Counted from the stretch's first letter, positions 43,397-52,943 are shown. The stretch is 64,000 bases of DNA from Bacteroidales bacterium H5 (GCA_001701225.1 DAAQ01000010.1:133847-197846), one strand, 5' to 3'. Numbers and translations: made by a program. Notes: generated from the sequence alone by a model not told the origin.

Positions 43397-44398
43397 TTAT
43401 TTCTTGAATGTTCGGTCGAGGAAATCGACTGTGTAGTCGACTGTCGAGTCGACCCAGGGGTGGAAGAACCAGTAGGGGTGGACGTCGACGGGGATGTCGT
43501 GGCGTTCGGCATGGATGCCACGCAGCCTGTATATCTCCATCAGGTGGTCGCGCCCGTCATGATAGCGCGGAAGGCCGCTGTTGATGAAGCATATAGGTGC
43601 CGAGGCATCGGTGATCCAGTTTATGGCCGAGGCGTGTTCCCAGTTGGCGGGCGAATCCTCGTATAGGCCACCGAGCCACAGGGCGTTGACGGGCATCTTG
43701 CCTTTGGTCTCGAGGCGCTGCCGTGCGTCGGCGATATTGTTGTCAGACACGAAGGTGGCTATGCCGTCCATGCTCACGATGGCCTGTACGTCGGCCGATA
43801 CGTCGGAGAGGCGTCCGTCACCCTTGTGTGTGTCGAGGCCGTTTGTCACGCCTGTAAGCGTGGCGAGCTGCGCTCCCGCCGAACATCCCGATACGGCAAT
43901 CCTGTCCGGGTCTATGCCATATTGCGCGGCATTCTTGCGCACCCATCTCACGGCAGCCTTGATGTCGTTGAACCCGGCGGGATAGACTGCCTCAGGGATG
44001 AGGCGGTATTCGACGGGGATTGTCACGTATCCCTTGGCGGCTATCATCTGCGCCATAGGCACCTGAAGTGACTTGTCGCCTGAGTTCCAGCCGCCGCCGT
44101 GTATCATTATCAGGGCCGGATATGTCTTGCCGTCGTCAGGACGGAAGATGTCTACATGCAGGTCGCGGTCGCCGTAGGGAGTGTCCTTGAGTGTGGAATA
44201 GACTACATTCTCATAGGCTTTCACGCCGTCGGGGAGCTTTGCGGGAGCAAGTACGACTTCGGGATGGTTCTTGCGTACCTTAAGGTAAGTTGACCAGGCT
44301 GTGAACGATGTGTCACGTGGCACGGCGTCGCCAGCCGTGGCGGCTGATGCAGTCAGCATGGCCGCAGCGAGAAGGGTTGTTGCGCTAAGTATTTTCAT
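43397..44398 (-). CDS. secreted alpha/beta-hydrolase (carbohydrate-esterase-like)
   Basis: 333 residues with a signal peptide (MKILSATTLLAAAMLTASAATA). It has the hormone-sensitive-lipase/BD-FAE layout: LIMIHGGGWNSGDK oxyanion hole, nucleophile Ser in VSGCSAGAQLA, and a late DVHPYWFFHPW His. An Asp in the 'SGLPRYHDGRDH' region may complete the triad. It lies next to pectin genes and downstream of the PL1 lyase on the same strand, so removal of acetyl, methyl or feruloyl groups from pectin is plausible but not proven. Confidence 0.8.
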   Translation of the reverse strand: MKILSATTLLAAAMLTASAATAGDAVPRDTSFTAWSTYLKVRKNHPEVVLAPAKLPDGVKAYENVVYSTLKDTPYGDRDLHVDIFRPDDGKTYPALIMIHGGGWNSGDKSLQVPMAQMIAAKGYVTIPVEYRLIPEAVYPAGFNDIKAAVRWVRKNAAQYGIDPDRIAVSGCSAGAQLATLTGVTNGLDTHKGDGRLSDVSADVQAIVSMDGIATFVSDNNIADARQRLETKGKMPVNALWLGGLYEDSPANWEHASAINWITDASAPICFINSGLPRYHDGRDHLMEIYRLRGIHAERHDIPVDVHPYWFFHPWVDSTVDYTVDFLDRTFKK

Positions 44399-44422
44399 GG
44401 AGTGATGATGATTTAAAGAAAT

Positions 44423-44459
44423 AAGGCCAATAGGACCTGTCTGCGGTCCTATTGGTCTT
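44423..44459 (-). terminator. hairpin between PL1 and the esterase gene
   Basis: A 15-bp stem (44423-44437 with 44445-44459, one G-T pair) with a 7-nt loop lies 19 bp after the PL1 stop. No strong T-run follows, so it may stabilise the PL1 mRNA end or only partly terminate. Confidence 0.6.
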
Positions 44460-44478
44460 GATTATATTCTCAATTGGG

Positions 44479-46236
44479 TCACTTGTAGACCTTGTCGGTC
44501 ACGATGCTGCCGTCGCTGTAGACGGTGCGGCGGATGCTGATGCCCTGCGCGGGTTCGGCGAGGCGGATGCCGTTGAGGTTATAGTACTCGATTGAGAGCA
44601 CATCTCCCTTGGATGCCTCGATTTCACCGATGCCCGATTGTCCGGCCTCGGGCCAGTACTCGTCGAATGATGCGGTGGCACCGTCGTTACCACCCTTCAT
44701 GATACTCTCGACAATAGAATGCAGATAAATCTCGAGGTTGGTGTAATAGCCCTTGGGGTCAAGTGTGGTGGCATTGCCGTCGCTTGCCAGCGATGGGTTG
44801 AGGCCGTGGGCGGTCTCCCACTCGTCGGGTATGCCGTCCTTGTCGGTGTCCCAGTTGGCGGGGCGGCTCTCTGCAAGGAGGTCGGGATATGAGGGACGCG
44901 TCGCAATCTGCTCACCTTCGGGGTCGTTGATGAAATCGGATATTCCGGCTACCTTGGCAATCTCACCGGTATAGGTTGCTGTGCCTGTGCGTGCTTCTTC
45001 CATATATCGGGCGTCTGTGGCGTCGCGCCAGAGGCTTGCGCCGGCATATTCAAGAACCTTGTCGTATGCCACCGGGGATGTGTGGGTGGTGACATCGCCG
45101 GGTCCTGTCTCTGCATCGAGCTTGAGCTTGACGCAGTCTGTGCCGCTGATGGTGACATATTCTACGTTGTTGCCGAAATGATGGCTCGGATCCTTTATAT
45201 ACCTCTCTCCGCCTTGAGTGAGCAGGCCGCTGTCATACCTGACGCCATCCCAGTCGAAATTCTCGGGGTTGGATGCTGCGGTGACATAGTTGCCGTCTAT
45301 GAAATAGCGCGATGCAAGTCCGTAGAGCTCGGGATGCTCGGAGCTGGCGTTGCCGGACGATGCCACCGAGACAGCGGTGACGCGTGTCTTGTTCTTGGTG
45401 CCGGGACCAGCCTTGTAATAGTTGTTGACGATGTTGACATATCCGCCGCCGGGACCTCCGTAGCAGCCGTCGCCGTTGCCCCAGTTGTATATGACGCAGT
45501 TGCGGAAATCCACGCGCTCGGCATCAACGGTCGAACTGTATTTCTCCTTGTCATAGCCGTCCCAGCCATAGCGGGCTCCGTTGAATCGGGGCGCGCGGTT
45601 CTGGACATGAGCGATGAAATTGTGGTGGAAAGAGGCGTTCTTGCCTCCCCAGATGCCTCCATACGAGTGTGCGCCCTTAGAGTGTCCGGGATTGGCCAGG
45701 CCTTCGGCTACGGTGCACCACTGGAGGGTGAAATCGCGGTTGTCATAGAACGAGGCCACCTCGTCGATGCTCCACGACAGGGAACAGTGGTCGAGTATGA
45801 TGTTTGAGTAGTTTCTGGTGAAGGCGGCATCAGCACCGTCGTTGACATCCTTGACCTGCGAACGGCGCATACGTAGGAAACGTATTATGATATTGTCTCC
45901 GTTGGGGCGCACGGTATAGTAACGCAGGGTGATGCCCTGTCCGGGGGCGGTCTGTCCGGCAATCGTTGTGTTGGCGCCTATCTTCAGGTCGCTCTTGAGG
46001 TCGATGTAGCCGCTCACGTCAAACACGACGGTCTTCTTTGAGTTGCCTGAGACGGCGGCACGCAGCGAGCCGGTGCCCGAGTCGTTGAGGTTGGTGACAT
46101 GTATCACCTTGCCTCCGCGACCACCGGTGGTATAGCGTCCATGACCCTCGGCGCCGGGAAAGGCCGGAACCATGTCGGCGGCAAACGCGGTGGTGCCGCC
46201 GAGTATGAGGGCTATGGGGAGCAGATATTTTTTCAT
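44479..46236 (-). CDS. polysaccharide lyase family 1 pectate lyase with C-terminal sorting-like domain
   Basis: 585 residues from MKKYLLPIALILGG (ATG 46236); upstream codons in frame overlap the promoter. The parallel beta-helix of PL1 is shown by FPGAEGHGRYTTGGRGGKVI, HVTNLNDSGTGSLRAAV, HCSLSWSIDE and the catalytic-Arg segment AHVQNRAPRFNG. A Ca2+-type motif 'DTDKDGIPDEWE' occurs near 490. The last ~50 residues (IEYYNLNGIRLAEPAQGISI...) resemble the C-terminal domains of Bacteroidetes type IX-secreted or cell-surface proteins. It cleaves polygalacturonate by beta-elimination. Confidence 0.9.
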   Translation of the reverse strand: MKKYLLPIALILGGTTAFAADMVPAFPGAEGHGRYTTGGRGGKVIHVTNLNDSGTGSLRAAVSGNSKKTVVFDVSGYIDLKSDLKIGANTTIAGQTAPGQGITLRYYTVRPNGDNIIIRFLRMRRSQVKDVNDGADAAFTRNYSNIILDHCSLSWSIDEVASFYDNRDFTLQWCTVAEGLANPGHSKGAHSYGGIWGGKNASFHHNFIAHVQNRAPRFNGARYGWDGYDKEKYSSTVDAERVDFRNCVIYNWGNGDGCYGGPGGGYVNIVNNYYKAGPGTKNKTRVTAVSVASSGNASSEHPELYGLASRYFIDGNYVTAASNPENFDWDGVRYDSGLLTQGGERYIKDPSHHFGNNVEYVTISGTDCVKLKLDAETGPGDVTTHTSPVAYDKVLEYAGASLWRDATDARYMEEARTGTATYTGEIAKVAGISDFINDPEGEQIATRPSYPDLLAESRPANWDTDKDGIPDEWETAHGLNPSLASDGNATTLDPKGYYTNLEIYLHSIVESIMKGGNDGATASFDEYWPEAGQSGIGEIEASKGDVLSIEYYNLNGIRLAEPAQGISIRRTVYSDGSIVTDKVYK

Positions 46237-46271
46237 GGATGTGATAAGATTGATTTTTACAGATTTGAGTG

Positions 46272-46302
46272 CAAATTTATGAAATATTTTCCGTCCGGGC
46301 AA
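46272..46302 (-). promoter_or_regulatory. promoter of the PL1 gene
   Basis: On the minus strand TTG (plus 46300-46302) is followed after 20 bp by TAAATTTG (plus 46272-46279), matching TAnnTTTG. The start codon is 35 bp downstream. The -33 element lies only 4 bp from the stop codon of the opposing side's upstream gene murF-alr. Confidence 0.7.
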
Positions 46303-46306
46303 TGAC

Positions 46307-48781
46307 TTACTCCCTAAAATAAACTCTTTTAACTCTTTCGGAGACAGATGTCAACACTTCATAAGGGATGGTTCCCAGGGTCTCGGCCAGGGTGTCGACG
46401 CTGACCGAGTCGCCGAATATCTCGACACCCATGCCGGGGGCGGCTCCGGGCACCTCGGTCACGTCAATCATGCAGGCGTCCATGCAGATGCTTCCGATGG
46501 TGGGGCAGAGGTGTCCCTCAACCATGAACGAGGCATTGCCGTAGCCGAGATGACGGTTGAGGCCGTCGGCATATCCTATGGGGATTGTGGCTATGACCGA
46601 GTCCCGCTTCAGCACTCCGCGGCGGTTATAGCCTATGGTTGTTCCGGCAGGCCAGCTCTTGACAGAGATTATCACCGAGCGGAGCGACGACACGGGACGC
46701 AGCGCATCCTGCGAGCCGTCGTGCATGGTGCGGACGCCGTAGAGCCCTATGCCGAGGCGCACCATGTCGAACTGATGTTCGGGGAAACGCACTATGCCTG
46801 TCGAGTTGAGGATATGGCGCAGTATCTTGTGCTCCGGGAATGCGGGGAGGAACATATCGCAGCAACGGTCGAAATATTCAAACTGTCCGCGTGTGTACTC
46901 GTCGTCCATCGGGTCATCGGCAGCACAGAGGTGCGAGAATATCGAGCGAGGTACCACATGATCCTGACCGCGCAGCAGCTCTATCACCTCGGGGAGTGTC
47001 TCGAGCCGGAAGCCGAGACGGTGCATCCCCGAGTCAATCTTGATGTGCACGGGATACTCCCTGATGCCGAGACGTGCTGCCTCGGCTATGAGGCGGCGCA
47101 GGAACTCGATGCTGTATATCTCGGGTTCGAGGCGGTTGTCAAAGAGGGTCTTGAAATCGTCGACCATAGGGTTGAGTACGATTATGGGCATCGTGATTCC
47201 CTCGCGGCGCAACTGTGTGCCCTCGTCGTGGACGGCCACGGCCAGATATGCCGCTCCCTGGGTCTGGAGGGTCTTGGCAAGCTCGCCCGCTCCGGCTCCG
47301 TAGCCCGATGCCTTGATCATACATACCATTCCGGTGGTAGGCTTGACGAGCGAGCGGAACCAGTTGAAATTGTCGACCACGGCATCAAGGTTTATCTCGA
47401 GCACGGTCTCGTGCTGACGTGCCTCGAGCATGTCGCCTATGAGGGCAAACGGCTGCTCGGGGGCTCCCTTGATGAGGATGAGCTCGTCGCGGAAATCAGA
47501 GGGGGAGATTGCGGCAAGCATCTCCTTGACCGACTTGAAGGCACGTATGCCCTCGGGGAAGAGCGATGCGTGGCGCGCTATCTCCTCGCCCACGGCGATG
47601 ACACGGCTTATGCCACGCTCGCGGCAGAGGGCCGCCGCCTCGCGATATGTCCCGGGGATAGCCTCGGGGGTGTCTGTGGTGAGGTCTCCGAGTATCACCG
47701 TCTTGCCATAGCCGGGTGTAAGGCGGCGGTTCATGAAATCGAGGGCCTGGGCCAGCGACGCGACATCTGATGTGAATGTGTCGTGGACTATATGGCATCC
47801 GTTGATACCCTCTATCACCTCCAGGCGTGTGTCGACGCGGGCCAGCCGGGGCATCCTCGCGGCTATTTCCCCGGCTCCGAGGCCGAGTGCCAGCGAGAGG
47901 GCGAGGCAGTGGATGGCATTCTCTATGTCGTGGTCCGAGGTGAACGGTATAGTGAAGCTCCCCGAGGTCTTTCCCGAGAGATAATTATATGCGATTTCGG
48001 TACTGTCCCCTTTCTTGTCAATCCGGCTGATGAAGAGGGGGGCGTCCGGGGCCTTGGCAGACCATCCGATGCGATGGGCTACCTCTGGTATCACCGATGA
48101 GATGAGTGTGTTGTCGGCGCAATATATCACGGTGTCGCATCCGGCGAGCAGCGTGGCTTTCTCGCGGGCTTTCTCCTCGATAGATGTGAAGCCGCTGCTG
48201 TGCGCACCGCCTATGTTGGTGAATATGCCTATGGTGGGCCTTATCATGTCATGCAGCTTCTTCATCTCGCCGGGCATCGAGATTCCGGCCTCGATGATAG
48301 CTACCTGCGTGTCGGGGCCAATCCCGCAGAGCGACAGGGGGACGCCTGTCTGCGAGTTGAAGCTGCGGGGCGAGCGGGCGGTGTTGTATGTGCCCCTGAG
48401 CAGTGTATGTGCCCACTCCTTGACGGTGGTCTTGCCACGGCTGCCGGTTATGCCGATGACGGGGATGTGATATTGTGCGCGGTGTGCTGCGGCGATGGTC
48501 TGCAGCGCGTCGAGAGGCGAGGGCACGACAAGGAAATTGGCCTCAGGCATCTCGGCTGCATCGGCCGGAAGATGTTCGGTGACGAAATTGCGGACTCCGC
48601 GGGCGTATAGCTCCGGGATGAAATTATGGCCGTCGCCCGATGGGGTTCGGAGTGCGAAGAAAAGTGTCCCGGCGGGATGGAGCAGCGAGCGGCTGTCGGT
48701 GAGCAGATATGATATTTCGGCTGTGTTTGCCGGTTCCTTAAGGTTGAGCAGCGATGCTATCCGGCTGATGCTATAGTTCAT
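46307..48781 (-). CDS. murF-alr: bifunctional UDP-MurNAc-tripeptide D-Ala-D-Ala ligase / alanine racemase
   Basis: 824 residues from MNYSISRIASLLN (ATG 48781). The N-terminal half is MurF: ITGSRGKTTVKEWAH P-loop, EAGISMPGEM, FTNIGGAHSSGF and GDLTTDTPEAI. The C-terminal half (from about 460) is a fold-III alanine racemase: PLP-Lys in MIKASGYGAGAGEL, HIKIDSGMHRLGF, and catalytic Tyr in TIGYNRRGV with SICMDACMIDV. The fusion supplies D-Ala and attaches D-Ala-D-Ala to the peptidoglycan precursor, and is a known Bacteroidetes arrangement. The start overlaps the GSCFA gene end by 11 bp. Confidence 0.95.
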   Translation of the reverse strand: MNYSISRIASLLNLKEPANTAEISYLLTDSRSLLHPAGTLFFALRTPSGDGHNFIPELYARGVRNFVTEHLPADAAEMPEANFLVVPSPLDALQTIAAAHRAQYHIPVIGITGSRGKTTVKEWAHTLLRGTYNTARSPRSFNSQTGVPLSLCGIGPDTQVAIIEAGISMPGEMKKLHDMIRPTIGIFTNIGGAHSSGFTSIEEKAREKATLLAGCDTVIYCADNTLISSVIPEVAHRIGWSAKAPDAPLFISRIDKKGDSTEIAYNYLSGKTSGSFTIPFTSDHDIENAIHCLALSLALGLGAGEIAARMPRLARVDTRLEVIEGINGCHIVHDTFTSDVASLAQALDFMNRRLTPGYGKTVILGDLTTDTPEAIPGTYREAAALCRERGISRVIAVGEEIARHASLFPEGIRAFKSVKEMLAAISPSDFRDELILIKGAPEQPFALIGDMLEARQHETVLEINLDAVVDNFNWFRSLVKPTTGMVCMIKASGYGAGAGELAKTLQTQGAAYLAVAVHDEGTQLRREGITMPIIVLNPMVDDFKTLFDNRLEPEIYSIEFLRRLIAEAARLGIREYPVHIKIDSGMHRLGFRLETLPEVIELLRGQDHVVPRSIFSHLCAADDPMDDEYTRGQFEYFDRCCDMFLPAFPEHKILRHILNSTGIVRFPEHQFDMVRLGIGLYGVRTMHDGSQDALRPVSSLRSVIISVKSWPAGTTIGYNRRGVLKRDSVIATIPIGYADGLNRHLGYGNASFMVEGHLCPTIGSICMDACMIDVTEVPGAAPGMGVEIFGDSVSVDTLAETLGTIPYEVLTSVSERVKRVYFRE

Positions 48782-49727
48782 TTTCGATAAATCTTTTGTA
48801 CCCGTCGACGAGTTCAGGGTACTGACGTAGCAGATCGAGTTCCTTGATTTCGGTTTGCGCACCCGAGAACGACCTGTGGCCCAGACGCCGTGACAGGCGC
48901 CGTCCGGCCGAGGCTGTCCCGAGGGTGGCGGGAGTGAAAAAACTTTGCGAGAAGAGATCGTAGATATATCTCACGGCCATGGCCGAGGGGTGTTTCATGT
49001 CGTCGGCATAGAAGCGGTAGTCGCGCAGGTCGTCGTTCATTATCTCGTATGCCGGGAAATATATTGTTCCTTCGTGGTGGCGCATAACCGCATCTATGGC
49101 CAGATGCAGGGTCGCCTTGATGATGGTGTTGGCGTGCATTCCGTCAGAGAGGTAGCGCAGGGGACTGACGGTGAAGATTATCTTTGCCTCGGTGTTTACC
49201 TCCCTGATGGCCCGGACTGCCCGGTCGAGACACCCGATGGTCTCGTCGAGGTTCAGCTCCGCGCAGTCGAACATCGCGGACGGCATCTTGTGGCAGTTGG
49301 CTACGACCTGTCCTGTCCCCGCGAGCCTGTATGCTGTGGTGGTGCCGAGGGTCAGTATTATGGCTGATGCCCGGGGGAGGGTGTCGTGTGCCGCTGCGAC
49401 CGAGCGTGTCATGAGGCGTGTGGCCTCCCCGGGGGTCGGGGCGGCATAGCGCGAGTGGAAATTCCAGTCGCGCCACAGTCCGTCATGCTCAAACAGCTGC
49501 GGAGGGTTATCATCCTCACATCCCGCGATTATGATGTCGATGGCCCGGGCGATTGAGAGTGGATTGTATAGCGGCCCGAACGGATTGACGATGACATCAA
49601 AGAGGTCGGCCCGCAGCTCGGCGCCGATATTGTCGCTGAAGCATGAGCCTACAAGTAGTATGGGGGCGGCGTGGCTCACCGTCCCCTTCAGTCCCTCAAG
49701 AGGTTTTGTCAGCGTTCGGAACTCCAT
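48771..49727 (-). CDS. GSCFA domain-containing protein
   Basis: 318 residues. ILLVGSCFSDNIG carries the GSCFA signature, followed by NPFGPLYNPLSIARAI, WHARY-like 'NFHSRYAA', LTLGTTTAYR and FTVSPLRYLSDGMHANTIIK. The family has an SGNH-like hydrolase character but no proven reaction that I can name. It is encoded directly before murF-alr with an 11-bp overlap, a conserved Bacteroidetes arrangement that hints at a cell-envelope role. Confidence 0.88.
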   Translation of the reverse strand: MEFRTLTKPLEGLKGTVSHAAPILLVGSCFSDNIGAELRADLFDVIVNPFGPLYNPLSIARAIDIIIAGCEDDNPPQLFEHDGLWRDWNFHSRYAAPTPGEATRLMTRSVAAAHDTLPRASAIILTLGTTTAYRLAGTGQVVANCHKMPSAMFDCAELNLDETIGCLDRAVRAIREVNTEAKIIFTVSPLRYLSDGMHANTIIKATLHLAIDAVMRHHEGTIYFPAYEIMNDDLRDYRFYADDMKHPSAMAVRYIYDLFSQSFFTPATLGTASAGRRLSRRLGHRSFSGAQTEIKELDLLRQYPELVDGYKRFIENEL

Positions 49728-49730
49728 CGG

Positions 49731-50099
49731 TCAATACAGACGGTAGACCCATGTGGCGCTTCCGTCAGACGGATAGAGGTAGAGGCTATAGCCGTCTATC
49801 TGCCAAAGGAAACTCATCGTATCCATCTCGTCGGGAAATTCTACCTGAAGCTGGTTGCCGTAGACATACCAGTTGATATAATAGCTGTCCGAGCCCCAGT
49901 CGTCCTCGACATAATATGTGCCGGTGCCGTTTGAGTAGAACGTGAACTGGTTGTAGAATCCGTTTAGGGGCGCCACCATCTGCCATGTGCCCACAAGCGG
50001 GTTGCCATAATATTCATCATCTTCGGCGCACGACTGCAGGGAGAGCGCGGCGAGGATGACAGCCATAAGCAGGGCCGTATATCGGCAGGTCTGTTTCAT
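49731..50099 (-). CDS. small lipoprotein with lipocalin-like beta-barrel
   Basis: 122 residues. Lipoprotein signal MKQTCRYTALLMAVILAALS ending LQSC, then NPLVGTWQMVAPLNGFYNQ and repeated beta-strands with aromatic residues (FTFYSNGTGTYYVEDD, YYINWYVYGNQLQVEF), the usual pattern of Bacteroidetes lipocalin-like lipoproteins. Ligand unknown. It ends 3 bp before the GSCFA start, so it may be co-transcribed with it. Confidence 0.75.
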   Translation of the reverse strand: MKQTCRYTALLMAVILAALSLQSCAEDDEYYGNPLVGTWQMVAPLNGFYNQFTFYSNGTGTYYVEDDWGSDSYYINWYVYGNQLQVEFPDEMDTMSFLWQIDGYSLYLYPSDGSATWVYRLY

Positions 50100-50205
50100 A
50101 GAATCGCGTGGATGTGTTTGAATGGACAAAATTAATATAAAAAAACGAGGCCTCAAAAAGAAAACCCTCCACACCCGCGAATTGTTCAGTATTTCTTTAC
50201 CCTGT

Positions 50206-50880
50206 TCACTCGGGTTTATTCTGGAACATGCGGGTGAAGGCGCGGACGAGGCGCTGTTGGGCGTATTGGTAGTGGTTCCCGGGGACGAGCTCGAAACAGT
50301 CGTCAATGCCGTTGTCGTGCAGGTAGCCGACAATCTCAACGGTGTCGGTCTGTACGGGTTGGAATGCCTTGATACGTGTCTTGGCCTCCATGTCGCCGAG
50401 CAGGAAATATGCCCTGCCTGTCTTCCGGGGCACGGGTTGCGACTTGACCCATTCCACAAAACCGTCATACCAGAACGAACCCGAGAGGGAGATGATGTTG
50501 TGGAAAGTGTCGTGCGACATCCACTGCCAGAGTGTGAAGAGACCCGATAGGGAGACCCCTGTAAGAGTGCGTTCGGGATTGTCTGTGATATTCAGCCTCC
50601 GCTCTGTCTCGGGGATGACTTTCCCGACAAGTGTCGAGAGAAATTCGGCGGCATTCCCCTTGAAGTCGGGAGAGCCCGGCGGCTCACCATGCGCGGGCCA
50701 CGGTGTGAGGTCATTGTCCCAGTCCATGCCCGTTATCTCGACAACAGACACGTCAAACATATGTGCCGCATCCTGTATCCATCCTCCAAGGACGTCGAGA
50801 GGATAAAGCACATAGCATATCCGGTCTGCCGAGTTGCCGACAGCCCTGATGTTGAGATTCCCTATTCTGAAAGTCTGCAT
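50206..50880 (-). CDS. esterase-like alpha/beta hydrolase (IroE/feruloyl-esterase-like)
   Basis: 224 residues from MQTFRIGNLNIRAVG (ATG 50880); no signal peptide, so probably cytoplasmic. Nucleophile Ser lies in TGVSLSGLFTLW (G-x-S-x-S-G), after PETERRLNITDNPERT as in esterase-D-like enzymes; ISLSGSFWYDGFVEW follows; His in VPGNHYQYAQ. The substrate is unknown. The frame is open upstream, but translation there gives arginine/proline-rich nonsense shared with comEC. Confidence 0.75.
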   Translation of the reverse strand: MQTFRIGNLNIRAVGNSADRICYVLYPLDVLGGWIQDAAHMFDVSVVEITGMDWDNDLTPWPAHGEPPGSPDFKGNAAEFLSTLVGKVIPETERRLNITDNPERTLTGVSLSGLFTLWQWMSHDTFHNIISLSGSFWYDGFVEWVKSQPVPRKTGRAYFLLGDMEAKTRIKAFQPVQTDTVEIVGYLHDNGIDDCFELVPGNHYQYAQQRLVRAFTRMFQNKPE

Positions 50881-50933
50881 ATCAATACAACGCCCCGCCG
50901 CCGGGTTTGTTTCAAAGATTTCGGTGAGAATTT

Positions 50934-52919
50934 TTATCTCAGTACCAGCGGGGCGGGGCGGAGGGAGCGGACGGGGATGGCGCTGTCGGTGAGCTCGCGG
51001 AGCCAGCGGTCGTGAAGGCGTCGGTTGAGGTCGGCGCTCAAAAGGATTGTGTCGGGCCTGACGGCGCGGGCGAGCCGGATGATGTTGCCCCTGAATCCGC
51101 GGCACACGACGAGATACTGGGGCCCGCGCAGGGTGTCGGGAACCGATGTATGGCATGTGGTGAGCATGACGCTGTGGGACCCGAGAGTGAATGTGACGGG
51201 TGATGTGACCGACTCAAACCGTATGGAGTCGACTCCGCGGCGCGACAGATATGGGGCGTAGAGGCGGTGACACCGTTCGCTCAGCGCTGGGATGGCGGGG
51301 GGACGGAGGGTGGTGAATCCCCTCATGCGTGTGCCTTCGCGCACAAGCAGCGTGGTCCCGGCGGAGGAGCGTGTGACGAACAGCTCGCTTTGCGGATAGC
51401 CGGGGCGCGATGTGACAATGACTGCCACCACACCGCATACGAGTGTCGGGACGGCGGCAAGAAGCCACACCCGTCTGCGGGTGATGACCCACAGGGCAAT
51501 CAGGATAATCAGGGCGAAATAGAGCCACAGCACCCCCTCGGGCATCGCGGAGGTGTCGATATATGCGTGTGGCAGCGAGGCGAAGAAGCGTGCGGTGGAA
51601 TCGACCGCAGAGTAGAGGGCATCTATGACGGTGGCGAGTATGGTGACGTGAAGCCCGATTGCCTCGAGAATCACCAGCAGCACGCCGCATCCGAGCAGGG
51701 CGGGGAGGATGAAGGAGATGATGAGGTTGACGGGGAGGAACCATAGCGGGAAGAAGCCGAACAGGTATGCTGCGAGTACGCCTGTGCCGATTGTGGCCGA
51801 GAGTGACACCGCAACGAGTCCGTGGATGGTGCGGACGAAGGGGTGTCGCGCCCGACGGGCTGTCAAGAGGGGATAGAATATCAGGATGGAAGCCACGGCC
51901 ATGAAACTGAGCCGGAATCCGAAGTTGTAGATGGCCGACGGAGTGACGGTGAGTATGGCGAGGGCCGCTATGCAGAGCGCATTGAGCGGGGCACGCTCGC
52001 GCTCGAGAATCATTGTCACAAGCATCACCGTGGCCATGATGGTGGCACGGACTACCGAGGGTGTCAGCCCGGTCATTATGGCGAACACCCACAGTGCCAC
52101 AATCGTGAGGCCCATGCGGAGCTTGCGCCGTCCGGCAAGGAGCAGGGGGAGAAGCAGAAGATTTATCACCCCGGCTATTATGGCCACATGGAGGCCGCTC
52201 AGTGCCAGGACATGGGCTATGCCTGATGTCGAGAAGATGTCGCGCGTGTCGGGCGTGAGCAGTTCGCGGTCGCCGGTCATGGCGGCGATAAGGAACTGTC
52301 CCGCCTGAGGTGACAGGGGCGAATAGGCGATGAGGCGCTTTACATCGTGGCGGGTGCGGCGTATCGAGGCGAGAGGGCCCTCCTGCGGGATGACTGCCGT
52401 TATGCTGTCTGAGGGGACTACGGCCGTTGCCACAACGCCGCGCCTGCGCAGAGGTGCGGTGTAGTCAACCTCGTCGGGGAGGTCGCGGGGGTCGGCGAGC
52501 GGCGCAAGCGGTGCGTGGAATGTGATGCGGTCGGTGTCGTCGATGTCGGGCAATATGCCCGGTATCATCAGCCGGGCCTTGAAGTCGCGGCACGGTCTGC
52601 CGCCGCAAGAGTCAATCCTTGCCACAAGGGTTTGCGAGCCGTCTGTCTCCTGTCTCTCGAGCACCTGTGCCGAATATCTCCGCGACACACTGTCGGGCAT
52701 TCCACCTGGTATTTCCGGGGCGTCGGCCATCCCGGCGATGATTCCGGCCATGAGCCCGAGGAGGGCGATTCCCCACGACCTCTGCCGCCTGACAAAGAGT
52801 ATTACGGCCAATATGGCGGATACAATCAACCCCTGCCGGCCCAGTCCGGCTCCGTAGAGGAGCAGTCCGGCGGCATACGCCGCGGTCAGGGGCAGCAGGG
52901 GGAAGAGGGAGAGATTCAA
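50934..52919 (-). CDS. comEC: ComEC/Rec2-family competence protein
   Basis: 661 residues from a TTG codon at 52919; no ATG or GTG is available nearby upstream and the next Met lies inside the second membrane segment. Several membrane helices at the N-terminus, a DUF4131-like soluble domain, then the Competence domain with SGIAHVLALSGLHVAIIAGVIN and TPSVVRATIMATVM. It should form the inner-membrane DNA uptake channel. A complete C-terminal metallo-beta-lactamase-like domain is missing; only about 130 residues remain after the last helices, ending in a soluble beta-rich stretch. Confidence 0.88.
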   Translation of the reverse strand: MNLSLFPLLPLTAAYAAGLLLYGAGLGRQGLIVSAILAVILFVRRQRSWGIALLGLMAGIIAGMADAPEIPGGMPDSVSRRYSAQVLERQETDGSQTLVARIDSCGGRPCRDFKARLMIPGILPDIDDTDRITFHAPLAPLADPRDLPDEVDYTAPLRRRGVVATAVVPSDSITAVIPQEGPLASIRRTRHDVKRLIAYSPLSPQAGQFLIAAMTGDRELLTPDTRDIFSTSGIAHVLALSGLHVAIIAGVINLLLLPLLLAGRRKLRMGLTIVALWVFAIMTGLTPSVVRATIMATVMLVTMILERERAPLNALCIAALAILTVTPSAIYNFGFRLSFMAVASILIFYPLLTARRARHPFVRTIHGLVAVSLSATIGTGVLAAYLFGFFPLWFLPVNLIISFILPALLGCGVLLVILEAIGLHVTILATVIDALYSAVDSTARFFASLPHAYIDTSAMPEGVLWLYFALIILIALWVITRRRVWLLAAVPTLVCGVVAVIVTSRPGYPQSELFVTRSSAGTTLLVREGTRMRGFTTLRPPAIPALSERCHRLYAPYLSRRGVDSIRFESVTSPVTFTLGSHSVMLTTCHTSVPDTLRGPQYLVVCRGFRGNIIRLARAVRPDTILLSADLNRRLHDRWLRELTDSAIPVRSLRPAPLVLR

Positions 52920-52943
52920 GGATTGTATCGGTTGGGTGATGTG

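Noticed and set aside
46511..47770. A 419-codon plus-strand frame opposite murF-alr
   Set aside because: Antisense shadow; the minus-strand frame has all MurF and racemase motifs.
50881..51156. N-terminal extension of the esterase frame (Arg/Pro-rich)
   Set aside because: This stretch overlaps the 3' end of comEC in another frame and has a shadow-like composition; ATG 50880 gives a normal start.
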